A stretch of 64,000 nucleotides of DNA from UBA6055 sp965221275 (GTDB taxonomy: Bacteria > Chloroflexota > Anaerolineae > Aggregatilineales > Phototrophicaceae), in the NCBI GenBank assembly GCA_965221275.1, contig OZ244874.1, positions 620,001-684,000 on the forward strand, read 5' to 3'. The notes under the pieces are model-generated. The model was not told where the DNA came from and ran no database searches. It saw only the letters and a program-made list of their open reading frames with translations. Both the position numbers and the translations under genes were made by a program. Each line of letters opens with the position of its first letter. Within the stretch, counting starts at the first letter, position 1. Shown piece after piece: positions 26,114 to 34,739 of the stretch.

Positions 26114-27112
26114 TTACCAAGCGTAAGCTTTTGGCGCTTCCCCACCGGGACCAGGGAAGATCTCACCCAGCTTCGCCAGTGTAGCGGCATCTAAGCTGAT
26201 TTCGGTGGCGCGGACGGCGCTTTCCAACTGCTCCATTGTACGGGGACCAATGATGGGAGCCGTCACCGCGGGATTATGCAAGAGCCATGCCAATGCGACT
26301 TCACCGGGTGGGTGGCCAATTTCGCGGCAGAGCTCCTCATAGGCTTCCAGCTGTGGGCGTTTCTCTTCTACCCGCGCCAGCAAACCAGGATCACTGCGCC
26401 TTCCCGTCTCGATCTTTTCCAGAGCGCCACCCAGCAAACCACCAGCCAAAGGACTCCAGGGGATTAATCCCAAGCCGTAGTGACGACAGGCGGGAATGAC
26501 TTCCAGCTCAATGGCGCGATTATCGAGGTGATAGATGCTCTGTTCGCTGACCAAGCCGGTCATATGGCGTCGAGCGGCTTCCTGGCAGGCGGTGGCAATA
26601 TCCCAGCCGGCAAAATTGCTCGAGCCGACATAAACCACTTTGCCCTGCGTGACCAGGCTTTGGAAGGCATTCCAGGTCTCATCCCAAGGACAATCGCGGT
26701 CGACATGGTGCATCTGGTAGATATCGATGCAAGCGGTTTGCAAGCGAGACAAGCTGCCTTCGCAATGCTTGCGAATCTTATAGGCGGATAGACTGCGCAA
26801 ATCTCGGTTGGGTTCGGCTAGGTATTCCTTGCGACTAACGGGGTTGTAGACCTTGGTCGCCAGGACGACCGCATCACGCCGCCCACCTCCTTGCGCGAAC
26901 CACTGACCGATGATCTCCTCAGTCAAGCCATATTCGACCTGCCGACCATAGACATCGGCGGTATCAAAGAAGTTGATACCCAATTCCAGCGCCCGATCCA
27001 TGATCGCGAAGCTTTCCTCTTTTGAACTGTGCCAGCCAAAATTCATCGTCCCCAGGCACAGGTTGCTGACCAGTACACCGTGTTTGCCTAAGCGTCTGTG
27101 TTCAACCGTCAT
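26114..27112 (-). CDS. Aldo/keto reductase
   Basis: A 332-residue NADPH-type oxidoreductase of the AKR TIM-barrel family. The catalytic tetrad is visible: Asp and Tyr in FFDTADVYG, Lys in VLATKVY, and His in QMHHVD. The cofactor segment near the end is TAPIIGPRTMEQLESAV. The start is the ATG giving MTVEHRRLGKHG, with GGAGG upstream, not the in-frame codons further upstream. It resembles the YghZ/YajO group that reduces aldehydes and methylglyoxal. It is divergent from the MOSC gene. Confidence 0.9.
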   Translation of the reverse strand: MTVEHRRLGKHGVLVSNLCLGTMNFGWHSSKEESFAIMDRALELGINFFDTADVYGRQVEYGLTEEIIGQWFAQGGGRRDAVVLATKVYNPVSRKEYLAEPNRDLRSLSAYKIRKHCEGSLSRLQTACIDIYQMHHVDRDCPWDETWNAFQSLVTQGKVVYVGSSNFAGWDIATACQEAARRHMTGLVSEQSIYHLDNRAIELEVIPACRHYGLGLIPWSPLAGGLLGGALEKIETGRRSDPGLLARVEEKRPQLEAYEELCREIGHPPGEVALAWLLHNPAVTAPIIGPRTMEQLESAVRATEISLDAATLAKLGEIFPGPGGEAPKAYAW

Positions 27113-27227
27113 CTCTTTTGCCCTCCATTCCTCAGCATCAATTATAGAATCATCGAACAGGTATGAGAGTAGCAGCCTCAAATATCTTTAGCTATGCCCA
27201 TTCCCGCCGAGCATGATTAGAAATGGC

Positions 27228-27256
27228 AAGACATTTTGCGCATTTTGGCGTATAGT
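27228..27256 (+). promoter_or_regulatory. Possible promoter of the MOSC gene
   Basis: AAGACA and TATAGT are separated by 17 bases and end 37 bases before the MOSC start. The match to consensus is moderate. Confidence 0.4.
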
Positions 27257-27293
27257 TGCCAGGTATAGACTCAATAGTTTTCGGGAGATCATG

Positions 27294-27821
27294 ATGGCAG
27301 TCACCTTGACATTTTCAGAATTAGAAGCGCGCTGGGAACAACTGGAGCGCTCGCCGCAAGACGATGGCACGGTTGAACTGATCGTGCGCCGGCCCCTGCC
27401 AGAGCAGCGGGAAGAGCTGCAGCGTGCCACTTTCACGGCCGAAGCCGGGCTGGCCGGTGATGATTGGCTGCGGCGCAGTGCCAACCCGGAAGCGCAGATC
27501 ACGCTAATGAACAGTCGGCTGATTCACTTGCTCACGGGGGAAAAGACCCGCTGGGCAGAGGCGGGCGATCAACTCTTCGTCGACCTCGATATTTCCCAGG
27601 AGAACCTGCCGCCCGGTACGCGCCTGCAAATCGGCGAGGTCCTGATGGAGATTTCGCAGTTGCCGCACACCGGCTGCAACAAGTTCGCCCGTCGTTTTGG
27701 GGCGTCCGCGCGCAAGTGGGTGATGTCTGAAGAAGGCAAACAGGAACGACGGCGTGGGGTCTACGCCCGTGTCATCGAAGATGGCGAAATCAAAGTGGGC
27801 GATCGCATTAAGAAACTGTGA
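27294..27821 (+). CDS. MOSC domain protein
   Basis: A 175-residue protein of the MOSC family (molybdenum cofactor sulfurase C-terminal type). The conserved Cys is in LPHTGCNKFARRFG, and GDDWLRR with ITLMNSRLI is typical of the stand-alone bacterial form. The ATG at 27294 has GGGAG at good spacing; an ATG three bases earlier is also possible. Stand-alone MOSC proteins are linked to sulfur carriage or to reduction of N-hydroxylated compounds, but this one's role is not known. The sugar-catabolism run begins 78 bases downstream. Confidence 0.88.
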   Translation: MAVTLTFSELEARWEQLERSPQDDGTVELIVRRPLPEQREELQRATFTAEAGLAGDDWLRRSANPEAQITLMNSRLIHLLTGEKTRWAEAGDQLFVDLDISQENLPPGTRLQIGEVLMEISQLPHTGCNKFARRFGASARKWVMSEEGKQERRRGVYARVIEDGEIKVGDRIKKL

Positions 27822-27899
27822 GTGCCCCTGGAACAGGAGCGATGCCCGGCAGGGATACTTGCCCAACGTATTTAATTAACAACCTTATGGGAGAACCTC

Positions 27900-28337
27900 A
27901 TGTTAACTGGAAAACTGATTCACCCGCAGATCCTTCACGCTTTGGGCACAGCCGGGCACGGCGCCACCATCTTGATACCCGATGGCAATTATCCCTTCGC
28001 CACCCATGCCAACCCGGCGGCGCAACGGGTATATCTCAACTTGGCGCCGGGGCAGGTGACTGTCACCGATGTGATGGAAGCGATATTGAGTGTTACGCCC
28101 GTGGAAGCCGCCCATGTCATGCGTCGCGATGATGGCGCCGAGCCAAGCATCTATCAAGACTTTCGCCAGCTACTGCCAGATGATATCGAGCTGAGGCCGC
28201 TGGAGCGCTTCGACTTTTATGCTGAAGCGAAAAAGGACAATTGTTGCTTGGTGATCGCTACTGGCGAGCAACGTATCTACGCCAATATTCTGCTGACCAT
28301 CGGCGTGGTGGATCCACCGGCGGACCAAACGATATAG
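27900..28337 (+). CDS. RbsD/FucU family sugar mutarotase
   Basis: A 145-residue protein matching the D-ribose pyranase/L-fucose mutarotase family, which speeds interconversion of sugar anomers before phosphorylation or isomerisation. HPQILHALGTAGHGATILIPDGNYP holds the catalytic His region, and AEAKKDNCCLVIATGEQRIYANILL is the closing beta segment. Length and the C-terminal YANI motif fit FucU better than RbsD. It precedes a HAD phosphatase and a rhamnulokinase, so it is probably part of a deoxy-sugar pathway. Confidence 0.88.
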   Translation: MLTGKLIHPQILHALGTAGHGATILIPDGNYPFATHANPAAQRVYLNLAPGQVTVTDVMEAILSVTPVEAAHVMRRDDGAEPSIYQDFRQLLPDDIELRPLERFDFYAEAKKDNCCLVIATGEQRIYANILLTIGVVDPPADQTI

Positions 28338-28379
28338 CGATTTTCTCCCGATACCGGCAAGCGAACCGAGGATGAGCCT

Positions 28380-29048
28380 ATGCCCATCGAAGCGGTAATT
28401 TTTGACATGGATGGCGTGCTGGTCGATAGCGAAGTGTATTGGGACAAATCCCGCATCGAGTTCGCCAGCGACCGCGGCAAAATCTGGACCGATGCCTTTC
28501 AGCGGCTGGCGATGGGGCGCAGCACAGTCGGTTGGGCGCAAGTGATGCAAGAGCAGCTCGAGCTGGATGAATCCATCGAGGAGATCATCGCCGAAATGAA
28601 AGCGCGGGTGATCGTCCATTACGAAGAGCGCATGCCAACCCGCCCCGGCGCCCTAGAGTCGGTGAGACAGATGAAGCAGCATTTTCGGGTAGGCTTGGCA
28701 TCCGGCTCGCCAACTGACATCATCAAAGCGGTTTTGCGCATCACCGGTCTGGACCAGATCTTTGAAGTGATGATTTATGGCGATGAAGTGCCACGCGGCA
28801 AACCAGCGCCGGATATCTACCTCAAAGCGCTGAAAGAGCTGGGGGTTTCGCCTGCGGTCAGCCTCGGCATTGAAGATTCCGCCAATGGCTTGCGCTCGTT
28901 AAAGGCGGCGGACATGTTCGCGGTGGCGGCGCCCAGCCCCGATTATCCATTGCCGGATGACATTTTGGCGCTGGCGGATGCGCATATCACGACTATGGAA
29001 GCATTTACGGTTGACCTCGTGCGGCAGATCGAGCGGGCAGGCAAATAA
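28380..29048 (+). CDS. HAD-superfamily sugar phosphatase/mutase
   Basis: A 222-residue HAD hydrolase of the beta-phosphoglucomutase-like subfamily. The nucleophile motif is FDMDGVLVDSE, motif II is GLASGSP, and motif III/IV are GKPAPDIYLKAL and GIEDSANGLRS. The cap domain is the alpha-helical type. It would remove phosphate from, or shift it on, a small sugar phosphate. It lies 42 bases after the mutarotase gene. The specific substrate is not known. Confidence 0.88.
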   Translation: MPIEAVIFDMDGVLVDSEVYWDKSRIEFASDRGKIWTDAFQRLAMGRSTVGWAQVMQEQLELDESIEEIIAEMKARVIVHYEERMPTRPGALESVRQMKQHFRVGLASGSPTDIIKAVLRITGLDQIFEVMIYGDEVPRGKPAPDIYLKALKELGVSPAVSLGIEDSANGLRSLKAADMFAVAAPSPDYPLPDDILALADAHITTMEAFTVDLVRQIERAGK

Positions 29049-29049
29049 T

Positions 29050-29078
29050 ATGACAAAACTCGCCGATATGTTTATAAT
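29050..29078 (+). promoter_or_regulatory. Strong sigma-70 promoter of the rhaB-transporter operon
   Basis: ATGACA (5 of 6), a 17-base spacer and TATAAT (6 of 6), placed just after the HAD gene stop. About 140 bases of leader would precede the rhamnulokinase start. Confidence 0.75.
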
Positions 29079-29227
29079 GGCTGATATTCTTTTATGATCG
29101 CGTATCGTCCTTAGTCTTGCAAAAACGCACTCGCTTTTATGATTTCTGAAGAACTTCACAAAACACCGCGGCGCATCGCCAACATGAAGCGCGCAGCAAA
29201 GCGACTGTGCCAGGTTTGGAGTCGCCG

Positions 29228-30658
29228 GTGAGCGCCAAACACGTCATCGCAATTGACCTGGGCGCGACATCTGGGCGAGTGATGGATGTCGCTTTTGATG
29301 GCGCGCAGCTTCAGCTGGAAGAAGTCCATCGCTTTCCCAATATCCCCGTGCAGACGACCAACCTCCTCCATTGGGATGTGCTCCGCCTCTGGCAGGAAAT
29401 TACGACCGGCATCAACAAAGTGACCGAAGCCGTCTCCATCGGCTTGGATTGCTGGGGGGTGGATTACGCGCTGCTGGACCGCGCGGGTGAATTGCTGGCG
29501 AACCCCGTTCACTACCGCGACCCCCGCACTAACGGCGCCATGGAATGGGTCTTCGAGCGTATGCCCCGCCGCGAGATCTTCCAACGCACTGGCATTCAAT
29601 TCATGCCACTCAACGCGCTCTATCAACTGGCAGCCAGCATCCGCGATGGCAGCCCACTGCTGGATCATGCCGCGACTCTGCTGACAATCGCCGACCTGTT
29701 CAATTATTGGCTGACTGGCTCAAAAACCTGTGAATTCACCGAAGCGACCACCATGCAGCTATACAACCCGAAGCTGGGCGATTGGGATCGGGAGATCATG
29801 GCGGCGGTTGGCATACCAACGGATATCCTGACGCCGATCGTAGCGCCGGGCACCAAGATCGGCAGCTACCAAGGCATTGATGTGATCGTGCCCGCTTGTC
29901 ATGACACCGGCAGCGCGGTAGTCGCCGTCCCCTCCACCACGGAAAATTACGCTTATCTAAGCAGCGGCACCTGGAGTCTGCTGGGCTTGGAGTTGACAGA
30001 GCCGATCATCAACGATGCGACTTATGAAGCCAACGTGACCAACGAAGGCGGCTACGATGGCACTTACCGTCTCTTGAAAAATATCATGGGCTTGTGGGTG
30101 GCGGATCAATGCCGGGCGACCTGGCAAGCCGCCGGCCGGGAATACAGCTTCCAACAATTGACCGCCATGGTAGAAGAAGCGGAGCATTTTAAGGCATTCA
30201 TTGAACCGGATGATCCCATTTTCCTGCCGCCGGGGGATATGCCCGCGCGGGTCATCGAATACTGCCGCTGCACCGGGCAGCCAGAGCCGCAGACCGAGGC
30301 AGAGGTGATGGCGACTGTCTATGTCAGCCTGGCTTACAAATATCGCTATGTGCTGGAGCAGTTGATCGCGGCGTCGGGTCGAGCGGTCGACCGTTTGCAT
30401 ATCATCGGAGGTGGCTCCCGCAATGCCCTGCTCAATCAAATGACGGCGAATGCCATCGGGCGCCCGGTGATCGCCGGACCAGCCGAAGCCACCGCCACCG
30501 GCAACGCCATTGTTCAGCTCATCGCCATCGGTGAGTTAAGCGATGTTGCCGAAGCCCGCGCGCTGCTCAGTAAATCACGGGAAAATACGCTCTATCAACC
30601 GCGGGACAGCGCCATCTGGAATGACAATTATCCGCGTTTTTGCGCCTTATTAGCTTAG
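29228..30658 (+). CDS. rhaB: Rhamnulokinase-type sugar kinase (FGGY family)
   Basis: A 476-residue FGGY kinase. The ATP/sugar motif IDLGATSGRVM opens the protein. LDCWGVDYALLD near residue 75, NEGGYDGTYRLLKNIMGLW near 280 and HIIGGGSRNALLNQMTAN near 392 are rhamnulokinase hallmarks. The GTG at 29228 is preferred over the GTG 21 bases upstream because GGAG stands eight bases before it. It phosphorylates L-rhamnulose, or a similar ketose, in the cytoplasm. It is the first gene of the sugar transporter operon. No rhamnose isomerase gene is in the window, and L-fuculose is an alternative substrate. Confidence 0.9.
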   Translation: MSAKHVIAIDLGATSGRVMDVAFDGAQLQLEEVHRFPNIPVQTTNLLHWDVLRLWQEITTGINKVTEAVSIGLDCWGVDYALLDRAGELLANPVHYRDPRTNGAMEWVFERMPRREIFQRTGIQFMPLNALYQLAASIRDGSPLLDHAATLLTIADLFNYWLTGSKTCEFTEATTMQLYNPKLGDWDREIMAAVGIPTDILTPIVAPGTKIGSYQGIDVIVPACHDTGSAVVAVPSTTENYAYLSSGTWSLLGLELTEPIINDATYEANVTNEGGYDGTYRLLKNIMGLWVADQCRATWQAAGREYSFQQLTAMVEEAEHFKAFIEPDDPIFLPPGDMPARVIEYCRCTGQPEPQTEAEVMATVYVSLAYKYRYVLEQLIAASGRAVDRLHIIGGGSRNALLNQMTANAIGRPVIAGPAEATATGNAIVQLIAIGELSDVAEARALLSKSRENTLYQPRDSAIWNDNYPRFCALLA

Positions 30659-30699
30659 CGGGTTACAATGCTTACATTCATTTCATGCGGGGAAACCAG

Positions 30700-32232
30700 A
30701 TGAGCGATACCTTGCTGGAACTGCGGGAGATCAATAAATACTTCCCTGGCGTGCATGCCTTGAAGGATGCGCAGTTTGAGGTCCGGCGGGGCGAAGTGCA
30801 TGCCCTGATCGGCGAGAATGGCGCCGGCAAATCCACTATGATCAAGATCATCTCCGGCGTTTACCAACCCGATACTGGCGAAATCCTGCTCGATGGTCAG
30901 CGTGTCCACTTCAATAACCCGCGCGAGGCACATGGCGCCGGCATCGCCACTATTTATCAGGAACTTGGTTTGTATCCAGAACTTTCCGTGGCTGAAAACA
31001 TTTTCATGGGACATGCGCCGACAAAGCAACGTTTTTTCTTCCAAACTATCGACTGGGAGCGAATGGAAGCGGAGGCGGAAGCGCTGCTTGCGGAGCTTAA
31101 TATCCACAATCTCGATGTGGGCGCGAAGGTAGGCACCCTCAATGTCGGCAATCGCCAACGGGTGGAGATCGCCAAAGCCCTGTCTCTCGATGCGCAAATT
31201 CTGATCATGGACGAACCGACAGCCGCCCTGACCGAAAGCGATGTCGAGCAATTGTTCAGCATCGTGCGCCTGCTGCGTGAGCGCGGGGTCAGCATTATCT
31301 ACATCAGCCATCGCCTCAACGAAGTCTTCGAATTGGCGGACCGGGTCACAGTATTGCGCGATGGCGAATATATCGGCACGCAGGATGTCAAAGATACTAA
31401 CGAAGGCGCGCTGATTAGCATGATGGTCGGGCGCACCATTGAAAATCTCTTCCCCAAACAGCCAGCGGAAATCGGCGAAGTAGTGCTGGAAGTGCGGAAT
31501 CTCAATCGCCCACCACTGACCCGCGATATCTCTTTCAACGTGCGGGCTGGTGAAATTGTTGGGCTGGCTGGTTTGGTTGGCTCGGGCCGCAGCGAGACCG
31601 CTCAAGTGATCTTCGGCGTACTGCCGGCCGAATCTGGCGAAATCCTGCTGAATGGCGAGCCGGTCAAGATCAGCCGTCCATCGGAAGCGGTAGATCATGG
31701 CATCGGCTATGTGCCGGAAGACCGCGGACACCAGGGGCTAATCCGCGAGATGACCATCCGCGAAAACACTTCGATGGCGGTGTTGGAATCAGTCTCCAAT
31801 AACAGCTTCATCAATCGCGCCAAAGAGCGACTGCTGGCGAATCATTCGATTGAGCAACTTAGCATCCGCGCCACCGGTCCGGAACAGGTTGCCAACAAGC
31901 TCTCTGGCGGCAATCAACAGAAAGTGGTGGTCAGCAAATGGCTGGCGAGCAATCCCAAACTACTGATAATGGACGAGCCGACCCGGGGCGTCGATGTTGG
32001 CGCCAAGTCGGAAATACACCGCTTGATGAGCCAACTGGCAGCTGAAGAAGGCTTGGCGATACTGATGATTTCCAGCGAATTGCCCGAGATCCTGGGCATG
32101 AGTGACCGCATCCTGGTCATGCGGGAGGGGCATCTGGTCGGCGAATTTGGGCGTGAGCAAGCCACACAAGAAATCATCGCCCATGCCATGATGAGCGAAG
32201 AAGCGCGGCAAGCTGCCGGGGCGGGTCTATGA
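30700..32232 (+). CDS. Sugar ABC transporter ATP-binding protein (RbsA/MglA type)
   Basis: A 510-residue double nucleotide-binding protein. The first domain has Walker A GENGAGKST near residue 39, a degenerate signature LNVGNRQRVEIAKAL and Walker B ILIMDEPTAAL. The second has the usual non-canonical Walker A GLVGSGRSE, a good signature LSGGNQQKV and Walker B LLIMDEPTRGVDVG. The start follows GGGG. The stop overlaps the next start by four bases (ATGA). It powers uptake of the sugar served by the downstream permeases and binding protein. Confidence 0.94.
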   Translation: MSDTLLELREINKYFPGVHALKDAQFEVRRGEVHALIGENGAGKSTMIKIISGVYQPDTGEILLDGQRVHFNNPREAHGAGIATIYQELGLYPELSVAENIFMGHAPTKQRFFFQTIDWERMEAEAEALLAELNIHNLDVGAKVGTLNVGNRQRVEIAKALSLDAQILIMDEPTAALTESDVEQLFSIVRLLRERGVSIIYISHRLNEVFELADRVTVLRDGEYIGTQDVKDTNEGALISMMVGRTIENLFPKQPAEIGEVVLEVRNLNRPPLTRDISFNVRAGEIVGLAGLVGSGRSETAQVIFGVLPAESGEILLNGEPVKISRPSEAVDHGIGYVPEDRGHQGLIREMTIRENTSMAVLESVSNNSFINRAKERLLANHSIEQLSIRATGPEQVANKLSGGNQQKVVVSKWLASNPKLLIMDEPTRGVDVGAKSEIHRLMSQLAAEEGLAILMISSELPEILGMSDRILVMREGHLVGEFGREQATQEIIAHAMMSEEARQAAGAGL

Positions 32233-33617
32233 GCAAGCCAAAAGGAGCCCTTCTTTCGCGGCGTCCGTTGCATTTCATTGGCATCGCGCTGGCGCTAGTC
32301 ATCATCGGCGCTTATTTCTTCCTACCATTTGTGGTGCAGCCGGAGCGCGGTCCCTCGACCGTTGCCGTGCTGACCGAGAGCAAGAAAGCCAATGAGCTAG
32401 ATCTTTTTAAGACCGGGCTGGAAGTTATCCCGCTGGCGGGTTTGGGTATTCTGCTCTTGGGCATCTGGAATGTGATCGTGCCGGGCGCCAGCCGCGCCAT
32501 CTCGCTGTTGATGAGCGCAGCCGGTTTATTGGTGCTGGTCTATTACATCAACTTCTTCCGCGATTACGCCGCCGAAGAAGCGACCTTCCTGGGGGATATG
32601 GACAGCGCATTTTGGATCATGCTCGCTGCTGGCCTGCTCAGCATCTTGCAAATCCTGCTCCCGCGGGGACCAAGCCCGGAGCGCTACCGCATCACAAAAC
32701 TCTTCGGCAACCAAGAGAGTGTTATCCTCTTTGGCTTGTTGCTGCTGATCTTCGTGGTTGGTATTGTGAATCCGCGCTTTCTGCAGGAGCGTAATATCTC
32801 CGATATTTTGCAAGGCAATGCTTATATTGCGGTGGCGGCGCTGGGCATGACGATGGTGATCATCACCGGCAACATCGATATCTCCGTGGGATCGCTGGTG
32901 GGGCTGTTGGCGGTGATCAGCGGGCGACTGGTGGTATCCGGCGCGCCCACGCCGATCGCTTGGCTGGCGCCCTTGATCGTTGGCGGTGGCTTCGGCGCTT
33001 TCATCGGCTTCCTGGTCGCTTATCTGCGCATACCTTCAATTGTGGTCACCCTGGGCATGTTGAGCATCATCAAGGGCATCTTGATCATCTGGGCCGGTGG
33101 CGAGCGCGTGCGAGATATGCCGGCGGATTATTTCCTGTCGCAGATGAGACCCCTGGGCATCCCCATGCCGATCATCATCATGGTCGTATTGACAATTGTT
33201 GTGGTGTTGTGGATGCGCTATAGCGCGACGGGGCGCGCCTTCTATGCCTTGGGCGGCAATGCGGAAGCGGCGCGGCTTTCCGGTTTATCACAGAAGCGCC
33301 TGCTGATGACGGTCTTCATCCTCAACGGCGTTTTCATCGGCATCGCGAGCGTGATGTATTCGACCCAATTTAATATCATCCAGGCGACCCCGCCACCAGC
33401 GCTGGAGCTATCGGTAATCACGGCATCAGTAGTCGGCGGCGTCAGCATCCTGGGCGGCACCGGCACCGCCATCGGTTCGACCATGGCGACACTCTTGCTG
33501 AACTTCATCCGTTCAGCCATGATATTTATCAATGTTTCGCCCTTCTGGCTGAAAGCCGTGCAGGGTTTGCTGATCCTGGTGACTGTGCTGGCGGATCTGT
33601 TACGCCGTCGGCGCTAA
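32229..33617 (+). CDS. Sugar ABC transporter permease (RbsC type) with extended N-terminus
   Basis: A 462-residue permease, longer than the usual 320-340. The first about 150 residues add membrane segments (residues about 15-35, 60-85, 90-110, 125-145). The standard BPD_transp_2 core then begins around FGNQESVILFGLLLLIF. Core motifs are MTMVIITGNIDISVGSLVGL, RYSATGRAFYALGGNAEAARLSGL and GGVSILGGTGTAIGSTMA. It is coupled to the ATPase gene and works with the second permease as a heterodimer. The function of the extension is unknown. Confidence 0.92.
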   Translation: MSKPKGALLSRRPLHFIGIALALVIIGAYFFLPFVVQPERGPSTVAVLTESKKANELDLFKTGLEVIPLAGLGILLLGIWNVIVPGASRAISLLMSAAGLLVLVYYINFFRDYAAEEATFLGDMDSAFWIMLAAGLLSILQILLPRGPSPERYRITKLFGNQESVILFGLLLLIFVVGIVNPRFLQERNISDILQGNAYIAVAALGMTMVIITGNIDISVGSLVGLLAVISGRLVVSGAPTPIAWLAPLIVGGGFGAFIGFLVAYLRIPSIVVTLGMLSIIKGILIIWAGGERVRDMPADYFLSQMRPLGIPMPIIIMVVLTIVVVLWMRYSATGRAFYALGGNAEAARLSGLSQKRLLMTVFILNGVFIGIASVMYSTQFNIIQATPPPALELSVITASVVGGVSILGGTGTAIGSTMATLLLNFIRSAMIFINVSPFWLKAVQGLLILVTVLADLLRRRR

Positions 33618-33639
33618 CGCTTGTAGGAGGATGGGCAAG

Positions 33640-34632
33640 GTGCAAAGAGGAAAATCCACCACGCAAGAGCTTTCAATCCTGGACAAGCTGCGTCAGCTAC
33701 TCGTCAGCCAGGAAGGTGTCTTGTTCATCATCATGCTGGTGTCGGTGCTCTTTCTATCGACGCGCACGGATAAATTCCTGACTGTGGACAACTTGTTGCA
33801 GCAGGGCAGATTCATGACCGAAATCGGGTTGATCGCTATCCCGATGACCTACATCATCATCACCGGGGGCATTGATCTCTCGGTCGGCTCAATATTAGGT
33901 TTGACCGCTATCGTGCTCGGCTGGACCTGGCAGGAGTTGGGTTTTCCGCTGGAATTGGCGATCATCACTGGCTTACTCAGCGGTACACTCGCCGGTTTCG
34001 TCAATGGATTATTTATCGTGCGCATTGGTGTCCCCCCGCTGATTATGACGCTGGCCACCTTGGCGCTCTACCGTGGGCTGGCGGAAGGCATCAGCGAAGC
34101 GCGGTCGGCACGCGGTTATCCCGAATGGTTCTTCCAGCTCGGTCAAGGAGATTTCCTGGGCATACCAACGCAACTTTGGCTGCTGATCATCGCGGTCATC
34201 GTCTTCGGCATCATCCTGGCGCGCACTAGCTTGGGGCGCGCTCTGTATGCGATTGGCAATAATGAAACGGGCGCGCGCTTCAGCGGGCTGACGGTAAATC
34301 GCTATTTGCTGTTCATCTACACATTTTCCGGATTTATGTCAGCAGTAGCGGGTTATATTTTCGTCTCGCGCGTTAGCACCACCCGCTCGGATATGGGCAC
34401 CGGCTTCGAGCTGGATGTCATCGCCGCGGTCGTCCTGGGCGGGACCAGTATCTTCGGCGGCACCGGCTCCATTCCCGGCACCATCATCGGCGTCGTGCTC
34501 ATCCAATTGCTGAAAAATGGCTTGGCATTAACCGGCGTCACCAGCGATGCTACCATTGTAGTAATCGGCAGCGTGCTTATCTTTGCTATACTGGTTAATA
34601 ACTTCATCCAGGGCAGGAGAAGCGAAGGATAG
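33640..34632 (+). CDS. Sugar ABC transporter permease (RbsC type)
   Basis: A 330-residue permease with about eight to ten helices. The family motifs are MTYIIITGGIDLSVGSILGL, ARTSLGRALYAIGNNETGARFSGL and GGTSIFGGTGSIPGTIIG. The GTG at 33640 is chosen because AGGAGG stands nine bases before it. The ATG at 33631 has AGGAGG directly touching it. It follows the first permease after 22 bases and completes the membrane part of the sugar transporter. Confidence 0.92.
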   Translation: MQRGKSTTQELSILDKLRQLLVSQEGVLFIIMLVSVLFLSTRTDKFLTVDNLLQQGRFMTEIGLIAIPMTYIIITGGIDLSVGSILGLTAIVLGWTWQELGFPLELAIITGLLSGTLAGFVNGLFIVRIGVPPLIMTLATLALYRGLAEGISEARSARGYPEWFFQLGQGDFLGIPTQLWLLIIAVIVFGIILARTSLGRALYAIGNNETGARFSGLTVNRYLLFIYTFSGFMSAVAGYIFVSRVSTTRSDMGTGFELDVIAAVVLGGTSIFGGTGSIPGTIIGVVLIQLLKNGLALTGVTSDATIVVIGSVLIFAILVNNFIQGRRSEG

Positions 34633-34739
34633 ATCGACCTGCCAGGGATCATCAACCAAGAAAGGAGGTGCGGCAGGCGCAAGAGAATAATAGCACTACT
34701 CAAATCCGTTTACCCATTCAGTGTTTTGGAGACAAAATC

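Noticed and set aside
30655..31731. A 358-codon open frame on the minus strand opposite the sugar ABC ATPase
   Set aside because: The plus-strand protein has both ATPase domains complete; the reverse frame has no ribosome site or family match.
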